From Chloroflexota bacterium (GTDB lineage: Bacteria; Chloroflexota; Anaerolineae; Anaerolineales; UBA4823): a DNA stretch of 51,377 nt. How positions within the stretch are numbered: the first letter of the stretch is position 1; each line of letters starts with the position of its first letter. The stretch is from NCBI GenBank assembly GCA_012516075.1, contig JAAYXE010000057.1, positions 1-51,377 of the forward strand, read 5' to 3'. Below the pieces are notes generated by a model. The model was not told the origin of the DNA. It did not search any database and saw only the letters and a list, made by a program, of their open reading frames with translations. Position numbers and translations under genes: made by a program. Below, piece after piece: positions 1-8,012 of this stretch.

Positions 1-2
1 AA

Positions 3-275
3 GAAGCAGAAGAATATATGGAGAACCGGCGGGTCATTTTCTGGGACCACGGGTACCGCCATATTCGCCGGCTCAACCAGGCCTACTTTGCCTTCTACGG
101 GGCCTATGCCGATTCGACAGGCGGCGGGGCGGATGGCGGAGACCCCGTTGGAGCCGCCGTGCGTGAGCTGCGTGCACAGAGCGCTTCGATCACCGAATTC
201 ATCAAACGAATCGCATGGCTGGATTCGTTTGAAGCGCTGCAAAATGAAATTTCTGCGGCGCAGTACGGGTATTAG
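3..275 (+). CDS. C-terminal end of an unrecognised protein (cut by window edge)
   Basis: The reading frame is open to the left edge, so this is the last ~91 codons of a longer gene. The first internal ATG (18) has no ribosome binding site and is probably not a start. The visible part is soluble-looking, rich in aromatic and basic residues (RRVIFWDHGYRHIRRLNQ, then AYFAFYGAYA), followed by a Gly/Asp-rich turn and a helical end. I do not recognise a domain and assign no function. The gene ends 123 bases before the DsbA-cyclophilin gene, and a separate promoter lies between them, so they need not share a transcript. Confidence 0.6.
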   Translation, partial: EAEEYMENRRVIFWDHGYRHIRRLNQAYFAFYGAYADSTGGGADGGDPVGAAVRELRAQSASITEFIKRIAWLDSFEALQNEISAAQYGY

Positions 276-304
276 TCCGTGAATAAGACATGCATTTTTC
301 AAGA

Positions 305-310
305 TACAAT
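305..310 (+). promoter_or_regulatory. Probable -10 element for the DsbA-cyclophilin/PrsW operon
   Basis: TACAAT lies 88 bases before the ATG at 399, in the gap after the previous gene. No clear -35 box is visible. This is the best promoter-like match in the gap. Confidence 0.35.
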
Positions 311-398
311 GGGGGAATACTGACTACAGCGGCAGTTTACGCTTTCCGGACGGCCGCTGCCCGTTACCACATCAACCCGGTCACGAAAAGGAAATTGA

Positions 399-1679
399 AT
401 GGTCAAACGTTATACCCTCCTGATCACCCTTGTCGTCCTGCTGCTTACATCCTGCGCCCCCACCGCCCTAACCGAAGAACCCAGTCAGACCGAAGCGCTC
501 CCACCCGCTCCTGCAGTGGAGGAAACAGCTGCACCCGCTGAAACAGCGTCCGTCCGCCAGGAAGGGTCTGCGGTACCCGGCTGCACCGTCACCAGCGTTC
601 GCTCAACGCCTGACGCCACTCAGGAGTCGATCTTTCCTCCCGTCAGTGAAGCCGACTGGGTGAGCGGGCCAGACAGCGCTTATGTCACCTTCGTCGAATA
701 CAGCGACTTTCAATGCCCCTACTGCGCACAGCTGGCGCCGATCCTGAAGGAACTTCAGGCGCAGTATCCGGAGGACCTGCGGGTGGCCTTCCGCCACTAT
801 CCGCTGGTTTCCATTCACGACAAAGCTGCACTCTCCGCCCAGGCTGCGGACGCTGCCGGAGAGCAGGGCAAGTTCTGGGAAATGCACGACCTGCTCTTCG
901 AAAACCAGCAGGAATGGTCAGGATTTTCGATCGAGGAGTTCACCAGCTGGGTGATCGAGAGCGCCGGCGAGCTGGATCTGGATGTCGAGAAGTTCTCAGA
1001 GGACCTGAACAGCGAAGAACTCGCCGCCAGAGCACAGGAAGCCTGGGAGCGGAACTCTTCCATCGGTATTCCCGGCACGCCCTTCCTGCTGATCAACGAC
1101 CAGTACTACAACGGCCCCATCAGCTACGGCAACCTGGACGCCATCATTAAGATGATCCTGCTGGAAAAGCGGCAGTATTCCGCCTGTCCTCCGATGGAAA
1201 TTGATCCCGCCAGAACCTATATTGCAACCCTGCACACCGAGAAAGGCGATATCGTGATTGAGCTGCTGCCCGATGTGGCGCCGCTGGCGGTCAACAGCTT
1301 CGTCTTCCTGGCGCGCGAAGGCTGGTTTGATGGGGTGACCTTCCACCGTGTGATTCCAAGGTTTGTCGCACAGGGCGGCGATCCCAGCGGGACGGGCCTG
1401 GGTGGACCCGGGTACGCCTTCAAAAATGAGGTCTCCGAAGACCTGAAATTTGACTCCGCGGGCCTGGTGGCAATGGCCAATTCGGGGCCCGACACCAACG
1501 GCAGCCAGTTTTTCATCACCCTCGGCGAGGCGCCTCACCTGAACGGTGGTTATACGATTTTCGGCCGGGTCATCTCCGGGATGGAAGTCGCCGAATCATT
1601 GACCCCCCGCGATCCGGCTCAGTCCATGACCCTGCCTCCAGGCGACAGGATCGAATCGGTCACGATCGAGGAGAAATGA
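399..1679 (+). CDS. Lipoprotein with fused DsbA-like thioredoxin domain and cyclophilin PPIase domain
   Basis: A 426-residue exported folding factor with two catalytic domains. Residues 1-19 form a lipoprotein signal peptide with lipobox LTSC (Cys19), followed by a Pro/Glu/Ala-rich linker to about residue 80. Residues ~85-255 are a DsbA/Thioredoxin_4-type domain with the redox motif CPYC (Cys106, Cys109) and the typical GIPGTP cis-proline loop. Residues ~270-420 are a cyclophilin-type peptidyl-prolyl isomerase with the family signatures FHRVI, NGSQFFIT and a conserved NGGYTIFGRV segment. It would be anchored outside the cytoplasmic membrane, oxidising or shuffling disulphides and isomerising prolines. 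The start has a GGAAA sequence seven bases upstream. Its stop overlaps the next ATG (ATGA), so translation is probably coupled to the PrsW-like protease. Domain calls are secure from motifs; client proteins are unknown. Confidence 0.9.
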   Translation: MVKRYTLLITLVVLLLTSCAPTALTEEPSQTEALPPAPAVEETAAPAETASVRQEGSAVPGCTVTSVRSTPDATQESIFPPVSEADWVSGPDSAYVTFVEYSDFQCPYCAQLAPILKELQAQYPEDLRVAFRHYPLVSIHDKAALSAQAADAAGEQGKFWEMHDLLFENQQEWSGFSIEEFTSWVIESAGELDLDVEKFSEDLNSEELAARAQEAWERNSSIGIPGTPFLLINDQYYNGPISYGNLDAIIKMILLEKRQYSACPPMEIDPARTYIATLHTEKGDIVIELLPDVAPLAVNSFVFLAREGWFDGVTFHRVIPRFVAQGGDPSGTGLGGPGYAFKNEVSEDLKFDSAGLVAMANSGPDTNGSQFFITLGEAPHLNGGYTIFGRVISGMEVAESLTPRDPAQSMTLPPGDRIESVTIEEK

Positions 1680-2899
1680 AGGGCGATACGCTCACGGTGC
1701 TGCAGTTCGTCCTCAGCGCGCTGGCCATTGCTGTGCTGGGCTTTCTGGCCCTGCTGTTGATTGGCGTGGCGCTTGTGGAGGGCTTCTTCCCGCAGGATTC
1801 ACCCCTGTCCGGAATGCCGCTCCTGATTACGGGAACGGCGCTGGCTGTAACCGGGCTGCTCGTGCTGCCATCGACTTTTTATTCTTTCCAGCGGCTGATC
1901 GGACGTCCACCTTCACCCGCCGGAACAGGGCCATCGTTTCTGCGCGTGCTGCCCCTGGTGGCGCTTCCGGTCGTACTGCTGGCCGGCTACCTGATTTCTA
2001 AAAGCCTTGAGTTCACCTGGATGCTTCTGCCGCCTTTCCACATCCTGGCGGTGGGGCTGCCGGTGCTGTGGTTTCTACTCATGGGCCTGCAGGGGCTGCC
2101 GCCTGGCTCAAACCAGCGCGCCTGGGGAGTCTTTGCCAGCGGGCTTGTCCTGGGCCCCGTGGTCATCCTGCTGCTTGAAATGATGGTGCTGGTCGCCTTT
2201 ATCGTGCTGGCTGTCTTGTGGGTTGCCAGCCAGCCGGAGATTGTCACCGAGCTGGAATCACTGGCGAGCAAGTTTCAGTACACCGAAATTGATCCGGAGC
2301 AGGCCATCGAACTGATAGGCCCTTATCTGGCGCATCCGCTGGTGCTGGCCGGTGCTTTGAGCTTCACCGCGCTGCTGGTCCCGCTGATCGAAGAATTAAT
2401 CAAGCCGGTTGGAGTCTGGCTGCTGCTGGGGCGCAATCTCACGCCCGCCGCAGGTTTCGCAGCCGGCCTGATCAGCGGGGCCGGATACGCCCTGTTCGAA
2501 AGCCTGGCTCTGACAACCACAGGCGAAGATTGGCTGCTGCTTGTCGTCGCCCGTATGGGAACCGCGATCGTCCATATTTTCACCACCGGTCTGACCGGCT
2601 GGGCGATCGCCACTGCATGGCAGAAACGACGCTTTGGGGTGTTTCTCGCCGCATACCTGACTGCAGCAGCCGTCCACGGCATCTGGAATGCGCTGACCGT
2701 CATGGGATCGTTCTCTGTGCTGCTGGATGCGGCCGGAGAAGCCCCTATCCCTGTCGTCGAACGGCTGGGAGCGATCGCACCCGTTGCCCTGGTGCTGCTT
2801 ACCCTGGGCACTTTTTACGTGCTACTGCGCTCCAACCGGAAGCTGCGTAGCGAGCAGAACATGCAGCTCACGCCCGGGCCCCAGGATGCTGTGCTATAA
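1676..2899 (+). CDS. PrsW family intramembrane metalloprotease
   Basis: A 407-residue polytopic membrane protein with long hydrophobic stretches. The C-terminal half carries the PrsW pattern of conserved acidic and histidine motifs: EELIKP (EExxK), FESLA (FxxxE), a HIFTTG histidine in the next helix and a final HGIWNA. These are the proposed metal and catalytic residues of the family. PrsW of Bacillus subtilis cleaves an anti-sigma factor (RsiW), but no anti-sigma gene lies nearby, so the substrate here is unknown. The N-terminal ~200 residues add extra membrane segments. The start codon overlaps the stop of the DsbA-cyclophilin gene by four bases. The stop codon TAA lies inside the -10 element of the downstream DedA gene. 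Confidence 0.85.
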   Translation: MKGDTLTVLQFVLSALAIAVLGFLALLLIGVALVEGFFPQDSPLSGMPLLITGTALAVTGLLVLPSTFYSFQRLIGRPPSPAGTGPSFLRVLPLVALPVVLLAGYLISKSLEFTWMLLPPFHILAVGLPVLWFLLMGLQGLPPGSNQRAWGVFASGLVLGPVVILLLEMMVLVAFIVLAVLWVASQPEIVTELESLASKFQYTEIDPEQAIELIGPYLAHPLVLAGALSFTALLVPLIEELIKPVGVWLLLGRNLTPAAGFAAGLISGAGYALFESLALTTTGEDWLLLVVARMGTAIVHIFTTGLTGWAIATAWQKRRFGVFLAAYLTAAAVHGIWNALTVMGSFSVLLDAAGEAPIPVVERLGAIAPVALVLLTLGTFYVLLRSNRKLRSEQNMQLTPGPQDAVL

Positions 2900-2900
2900 T
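2895..2900 (+). promoter_or_regulatory. -10 element (extended TGCTATAAT) for dedA, overlapping the prsW-like stop codon
   Basis: TATAAT with an upstream TG (TG-C-TATAAT) is an extended -10 element. Its internal TAA is the stop codon of the preceding gene. A start about seven bases downstream would give a ~62-base leader to the DedA ATG at 2970. Confidence 0.6.
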
Positions 2901-2969
2901 CTCGCAGTATTTCGACCTCTGGCATCGTAGACCGGGGGAATAGAAACCGCGAGAGTACGTGGAGAACCC

Positions 2970-3635
2970 ATGGAAATCATTGCTTATCTGATCGACCTGT
3001 TTCTGCACCTGGACGAGCATCTCAGTGTGGTTATCTCGAACTACGGTAACCTGACCTATTTCTTATTGTTTATGATCATCTTTATGGAAACCGGTCTGGT
3101 TGTTACGCCCTTCCTCCCGGGAGACTCTCTGCTCTTTGCAGCCGGGACCTTCGCCTCTCCGGCGCTGGGCTCCCCCCTGAATGTCGTCTTTTTATATTTC
3201 TTGCTGATCGCCGCAGCATTCCTGGGCGATACGGCCAACTACTGGATCGGTCACTACGTCGGACCACGTGCTTTCAGCGGAAATATCCGCTTTCTAAAAA
3301 AAGAATACCTGGACCGCACCCACGCTTTCTATGAGAAGCACGGGGGCAAAACGATTATCATCGCTCGCTTCGTTCCCATTGTGCGCACCTTTGCCCCTTT
3401 TGTGGCCGGCATTGGCCGCATGAGCTACCTGCACTTCATCACCTACAACCTGGTGGGCGGCGTTCTGTGGGTGACGATTTTCGTCTTGGGCGGCTATTTC
3501 TTCGGGAATCTGCCCTTCGTCAAAGACAATTTTAGTTTTGTCGTCATCGCCATCATCCTGATTTCGGTGCTGCCGGCCGTATACGAGGTGGCAAAAGAGA
3601 AAATGCGCCCATCCAGCACAGAACCCGAATACTAA
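2970..3635 (+). CDS. DedA family membrane protein
   Basis: A 221-residue inner-membrane protein of the DedA/SNARE-associated (VTT) family, close to the family's usual length. The diagnostic region is clear: FLPGDSLLF with the conserved acidic residue in the first reentrant segment, GDTANYWIG, then [24 protein letters not shown], which contains the essential arginines, and a GG-rich late helix. DedA proteins are implicated in undecaprenyl phosphate or phospholipid flipping and in membrane homeostasis, but the substrate here cannot be assigned. A GGAG sits eight bases before the ATG. It has its own promoter and ends at a strong bidirectional hairpin, so it is probably monocistronic. Confidence 0.9.
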   Translation: MEIIAYLIDLFLHLDEHLSVVISNYGNLTYFLLFMIIFMETGLVVTPFLPGDSLLFAAGTFASPALGSPLNVVFLYFLLIAAAFLGDTANYWIGHYVGPRAFSGNIRFLKKEYLDRTHAFYEKHGGKTIIIARFVPIVRTFAPFVAGIGRMSYLHFITYNLVGGVLWVTIFVLGGYFFGNLPFVKDNFSFVVIAIILISVLPAVYEVAKEKMRPSSTEPEY

Positions 3636-3655
3636 TTCGACTGCCCGTTAAAGCA

Positions 3656-3690
3656 CAGGGCCGGTTCAGGTGAACCGGCCCTGTTTTATT
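3656..3690 (+). terminator. Intrinsic terminator after dedA
   Basis: A perfect 13-bp stem (CAGGGCCGGTTCA at 3656-3668 with its complement at 3671-3683) and a two-base gap form a tight hairpin followed by TTTTATT. It lies between converging genes and may also stop transcripts of the minus-strand acylase gene. Confidence 0.9.
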
Positions 3691-3706
3691 ACGCCCCATC
3701 CACCGT

Positions 3707-6226
3707 TCAGGGGATCAAGCGCAAATAACTTTCCGCCGCAGCTTCCACAGCCTGGCGCTCCCAGTGCATAGGGTGGTATTCGATTTGCTGCCAGGGTCGG
3801 GCCATGTCGATGTAGTGCGGGTGATAGGCGTGGCCCGACTGGCCGGTTGTGTGGATCGCCAGCGAATTCTGCAGGCTGCCGAGGTCCACGATCATGCGCA
3901 TGGAGGGCAGCGAGGTGACCTGGTAGCCCTCAGCGGCATTCCATCCCGTGGCGTTGACGATGGCGCTGCCGCCAGAGACGGAAAACGGCCCCCGGTTGAA
4001 GAGTGCCCGGATTGGCCCTGGGCTGGCTTCGCCCCCCAGAGCTGCATGCGCAAAAGTGACCTGGTGCAGGTTCCCCCACTTCCACCTTTGCGGATCTCTA
4101 CCCTGAGCGGACTCCAGCTCATCCACGGCGCGCTCCAGCGCCCGGCGGAAAATGTCGTCCCTGGTTTCCTGTTCCTCTGTCGCCTGCTGATCCCACCAGG
4201 CCGCTTCGGGGCGCTCCACCAGGCGATCCATGGCGGCGGCCCAGCGCCCGCCGCCATCCGGCCACAGATCCTCGATCAGGTTATCGTGGTAGGTTTCGGC
4301 CAGCAAATGTCTCCAGAAAACTTCGAACAGGGCTGCAGCAGCCGAATCCATATGGTTCTGGTAATCCCAATCTTCCAGCAGGGCACGCGCCTCAGCCAGA
4401 CGCTCGTCCTGAAGCGAGATTTCCAGCAGCACCGGCACCAGCCGTTCGGCTTTCAGGTTTTTATTGTCGCCCTGCATTTGCTGCACGTATTCCAGCCCCA
4501 CCGGCCCGGGGCTCTGCTCGATCATCTCAATGATGCGCCGGGCGCGATCGCCGTAATCCCACTCACGGCTGATCAAATATGGGTAATCTGGACCCACCAC
4601 CGCATTGTTGGCGGTGACAATGTAACCTTCAGGGGGATTAAACAGTGAGGGGAGTTCATCAAATGGGATAAAGCCGGTCCATTCGTAATCACCGGTCCAG
4701 CCCGGAACGGAAAGCGTGCCATCACCGTTTTCCCGCACAGGGATACTGCCCGGCATCTGGTAACCGATATTACCGTCCACATCGGCATAGACCATATTCT
4801 GGGAAGGAACCTGGAACTTCTCTGCCGCGCGGCGGAATTCATCCCAGTTCTGAGCCCGGTTAATTTCCAGGACAGCGAGGAAAATCGATGATGGATCGAG
4901 CGCCGTCCAGCGCAGCGCCAGCGCGTACGGCTGCGGCAGATCCAATCCCGACTCCTGGTCAAGGTCTTCCAGCGGGCCGTAGGTGTCGGAAATGATGGGA
5001 CCATGACGGGTGTAGCGCACCTCCAGCGGCACCGGGTCTGCTCCGGCAACGCGGATGGTCTCCTCCACGATTTCCATAGACACCCATTCACCGTTGAACT
5101 CATACTGGTGCGGGTTGTTCGGGTTGATTTTCTCGATATAAAGATCCTGGACATCGGGCCCCACGTTGGTGAAACCCCAGGCGATGCGGTCGTTGTGACC
5201 GATGATGACGCCTGGCGCCCCTGCAAAGGAAAATCCGGTGACCTGATAAGGGCAGGCTTCATTTTTGGGGCTGCAGTGCAGGCCCACTTCATACCAGATC
5301 GAAGGCATCTGCACACCCAGGTGCGGATCGTTGGCCAGCAGGGGCATCCCTGTCTCGGTCAGCTCGCCCGAAATCACCCAGCTGTTCGATCCAATGCCCG
5401 TTCCCCGGGGGCCCATCACGGCATCCATCCTCTCCGTCTTCTGTACCAACCGGGTCAGCAGCGGAAGAGCAGCCGTTGGAATCAAAGAACCGCTTTGTGC
5501 ATCCTGGTTTTCCAGGTCTGAAGAGGGACTGCCGTTCCCGCTGACGATCGCAGGTGTATCCTGCGGATAAGGAGGTATGAGATCCGCCATCTGCTCGGCC
5601 GAGAAATCTCGCAGCAGCAGCGCTCTCTCGATCTCGCTGTCCATATTATCGCCCAGGTCCCAGGCCATTACCTTTGCCCAGGCGAGTGTGTGGACGGGGT
5701 GCCAGGGCTCGACCTGGTAATCGGGAGAGAGCAAACCCAGGATGCCGTACTCCAGGCTGAGGGCCGTCCCCTGGCGCCCGGCCAGATATGCGTTTACGCC
5801 ATCGGCATAGGCCTGCAGGATCTCGCGGCTGTACTCGTCTGCCATCTCCCATTCCTGCTCAGCGACCCGCGCCCAGCCCAAAGTGCGCAGGAACATGTCC
5901 GTTTCAACCTGCGATTCACCAAACATCTCGGAGAGGCGGCCACCGCTCAGGTGGCGCCAGAAATCCATTTGCCAGAAGCGGTCCTGGGCATGTACATATC
6001 CCTGCGCAAAAAACAGATCCGCAGTGGTGCTGGCGTAAATATGGGGCACGCCGTAAGCGTCCCGGTAGATTTCTACCGGTCCGTGCAGTCCATCGATCTG
6101 GATTTCACCATCCACCTGAGGAAAAGAACGCCGTACCGCCAGAAAGCCGGCCACCGCAATCAGGATGATCCCGAGCAGGAACACGCCCAGGAATGCGACC
6201 AGCAAACGACGAAATAAGCGATTCAT
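3707..6226 (-). CDS. Penicillin acylase family protein (Ntn hydrolase)
   Basis: An 839-residue N-terminal-nucleophile amidohydrolase precursor. Residues ~9-31 form one hydrophobic segment, a signal anchor or signal peptide. The alpha-chain region (~40-230) holds the family's RDAYGVPHIYA and FAQGYVHAQDRFWQMD signatures. After a low-complexity spacer (~225-275) comes GIGSNSW, where Ser280 is the expected nucleophile exposed by autocatalytic cleavage. The beta chain follows with NDPHLG, GHNDRIAWGFTN and a late NRGPFSVSGGSAIVN region. Family members hydrolyse beta-lactam side chains, acyl-homoserine lactones or other N-acyl amides; the real substrate cannot be read from the sequence. It has a good ribosome binding site (AGGAGAAGGGG). 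It may be the last gene of a unit with acpS, 94 bases upstream. Confidence 0.92.
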   Translation of the reverse strand: MNRLFRRLLVAFLGVFLLGIILIAVAGFLAVRRSFPQVDGEIQIDGLHGPVEIYRDAYGVPHIYASTTADLFFAQGYVHAQDRFWQMDFWRHLSGGRLSEMFGESQVETDMFLRTLGWARVAEQEWEMADEYSREILQAYADGVNAYLAGRQGTALSLEYGILGLLSPDYQVEPWHPVHTLAWAKVMAWDLGDNMDSEIERALLLRDFSAEQMADLIPPYPQDTPAIVSGNGSPSSDLENQDAQSGSLIPTAALPLLTRLVQKTERMDAVMGPRGTGIGSNSWVISGELTETGMPLLANDPHLGVQMPSIWYEVGLHCSPKNEACPYQVTGFSFAGAPGVIIGHNDRIAWGFTNVGPDVQDLYIEKINPNNPHQYEFNGEWVSMEIVEETIRVAGADPVPLEVRYTRHGPIISDTYGPLEDLDQESGLDLPQPYALALRWTALDPSSIFLAVLEINRAQNWDEFRRAAEKFQVPSQNMVYADVDGNIGYQMPGSIPVRENGDGTLSVPGWTGDYEWTGFIPFDELPSLFNPPEGYIVTANNAVVGPDYPYLISREWDYGDRARRIIEMIEQSPGPVGLEYVQQMQGDNKNLKAERLVPVLLEISLQDERLAEARALLEDWDYQNHMDSAAAALFEVFWRHLLAETYHDNLIEDLWPDGGGRWAAAMDRLVERPEAAWWDQQATEEQETRDDIFRRALERAVDELESAQGRDPQRWKWGNLHQVTFAHAALGGEASPGPIRALFNRGPFSVSGGSAIVNATGWNAAEGYQVTSLPSMRMIVDLGSLQNSLAIHTTGQSGHAYHPHYIDMARPWQQIEYHPMHWERQAVEAAAESYLRLIP

Positions 6227-6320
6227 GTCCCCTTCTCCTTTCGCTTTCTACGTTGATTGTGGTTATGGAGCTGTTAATTCCGCCCTGAAATCTGCAGCAG
6301 ACGTCTATGATTAATACCGC

Positions 6321-6722
6321 TCAGGATGCAGTGCCGGATGTGGAACGCGCCTCCTGACCATCCCCCAGGGCGACCACCATCGCAATGGCATGGGTTTGCG
6401 AATGGCTGATGCTCACCGACCAGGTGTGCAGCTGGCGCTCTGCAGCCAGGCGGGCCGCCGAACCGTGGAGCCGCAGCACAGGCTCGCCAGCCGGGCCGCG
6501 CCGGATTTCGATTTCTTTCCACGCCACCGGGCCGATCCCGGTTCCCAGGGCTTTAGCAGCGGCTTCTTTGGCGGCAAACCGGGCGGCCAGTGAAGCGGGT
6601 TTGTGCCCGACTTCGGCAAGCTCCATCCCGGTGAATATACGCTGCAGCAGGCGGTCTCCATGACGATTTAGAGCCCCCTGGAAGCGTTCAATTTCGATCA
6701 TGTCAATTCCGGTGGCGAGCAT
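6321..6722 (-). CDS. acpS: Holo-[acyl-carrier-protein] synthase
   Basis: A 133-residue phosphopantetheinyl transferase that moves 4'-phosphopantetheine from CoA to acyl carrier protein. The N-terminus GIDMIEIERF contains the metal-binding Asp7, and RFAAKEAAAKALGTG contains Glu53. A later SISHSQTHAIAMVVA matches the conserved SxSH segment. It is slightly longer than typical (about 120 residues) through a short Ser/Thr/Gly tail. It starts six bases after the stop of the M16-like gene, which implies co-transcription with the peptidase pair. The start with MLATGID is the only position that fits the family. Confidence 0.95.
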   Translation of the reverse strand: MLATGIDMIEIERFQGALNRHGDRLLQRIFTGMELAEVGHKPASLAARFAAKEAAAKALGTGIGPVAWKEIEIRRGPAGEPVLRLHGSAARLAAERQLHTWSVSISHSQTHAIAMVVALGDGQEARSTSGTAS

Positions 6723-6728
6723 GGTGTG

Positions 6729-8012
6729 TCAGGGCCCCGCAATGGCGACGGCCAGCCGGTCCGGATCCAGATAGCGGCGCGCCGTCTCCAGAATGTCCTC
6801 GGGGGTGACGGAGCGGACCATCTGTTCATAATTTCGATAATAATCCAGTCCGAGCTGGTAGCGTTCCAGATTCACAAGCGCGCTGGCAACCCCGGCGTTC
6901 GACTCGAGCGAGAGCGGCAGCCGGCCAATATAGTTTTCCTGGCTGTCCTGCAGTTCTTCAGGGCTCACCTTATCGCTAACGAAGCGGCGGATCTCAGCCC
7001 GGATGAGGTCGATCGCGCGCGGTACGTTCGCCGGGTCCACTCCTGCGGAGACATACCATACACCGGGCCCCAGGCCGGCCGCCAGGCTGCTGCTGGCATA
7101 ATAGGCCAGGCCGGCCTTTTCGCGCACACTCTGCCCGATGCGCCCCATCATACCAAACTGGCCAAGGATATTGTTGCCCAGGGAGGCAGCCATATAGTCC
7201 GCCGAGCGGCGCTCCGGGCCCAGCGCGCCCAGGATGATATCAGCCTGCGACTTACCCGGCAGAGTCACCTTCTCCTCCACCGTCCCATTCAGCTCGCGTA
7301 CAGGCGGCAGGGCTGGCGGTTCATCCTGATCAGGATTTTCCCAGCTGCCCAGCACCGCGGCGACCTTCTCCACAGCCTGTCCGGGATCTACCGCGCCGAC
7401 CACTGCAATCACCATCCCTTTCGGGCCAAAGCTGCTGCGGTGGAACGCGACCAGATCTTCCCGCGTGATTCGGCTGACCGTCTCCGGAAGCCCATCCTGA
7501 GGCCGGCCGTAAGGATGGCCGGCGAACACAATGCGGTCGAAGGCCAGGGAGGCCATTTCGCCAGTGTCCTGAGCGCGGATCGCCAGGCCGGTCAGAATCT
7601 GGCTGCGCAGGCGTTCTACCTGCTGTGGAGGGAACACAGGCTGGCTCAGAGCTTCGAACAGCAGCTGGAGCAGCAGATCCAGGTCTTCCCCTAAAGCTTT
7701 GCCGTGGAAGCTGGTGGTGTGGACGCCGGCGCTGATGCCAAGGCTGGCGCCAGATGATTCCAGCGCATCGTAAATCTCGCTGAAGCTGCGCCGCTCCGTG
7801 CCGCGCATCAGTGCCGCAGCCGTGAAGTCCGCCAGCCCCAGCTTCTCATCCGGGTCGGACAGTGCGCCGGCGCGCACATACCCGCTGATCACCACCGTCT
7901 GGCTGCTGGAGGCCGCCCGGCTGAGCACCGTGATACCGTTCGGAAGCTCGACACGGGTGATATCGTCTGGTCCGGGGAGCGAATGCTTGCTGTTCGAGGC
8001 GGCAGTGTTCAT
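6729..8012 (-). CDS. M16 family peptidase-like protein lacking the HxxEH zinc motif
   Basis: A 427-residue protein with the two-lobe insulinase/processing-peptidase fold signatures, but catalytically silent by sequence. Where active members have HxxEH, this protein reads LADFTAA. The remaining family landmarks are present: the early LPNGITVL segment, RSQILTGL, and in the second lobe GKSQADIILGALGPERRSADYMAASLGNNILG, typical of the substrate-binding subunit. In two-subunit M16 enzymes (mitochondrial processing peptidase, several bacterial pairs) such a partner contributes an Arg/Tyr region to the active chamber. Its ATG overlaps the stop of the active subunit gene (8009-8012), which fits an obligate heterodimer. 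Confidence 0.9.
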   Translation of the reverse strand: MNTAASNSKHSLPGPDDITRVELPNGITVLSRAASSSQTVVISGYVRAGALSDPDEKLGLADFTAAALMRGTERRSFSEIYDALESSGASLGISAGVHTTSFHGKALGEDLDLLLQLLFEALSQPVFPPQQVERLRSQILTGLAIRAQDTGEMASLAFDRIVFAGHPYGRPQDGLPETVSRITREDLVAFHRSSFGPKGMVIAVVGAVDPGQAVEKVAAVLGSWENPDQDEPPALPPVRELNGTVEEKVTLPGKSQADIILGALGPERRSADYMAASLGNNILGQFGMMGRIGQSVREKAGLAYYASSSLAAGLGPGVWYVSAGVDPANVPRAIDLIRAEIRRFVSDKVSPEELQDSQENYIGRLPLSLESNAGVASALVNLERYQLGLDYYRNYEQMVRSVTPEDILETARRYLDPDRLAVAIAGP

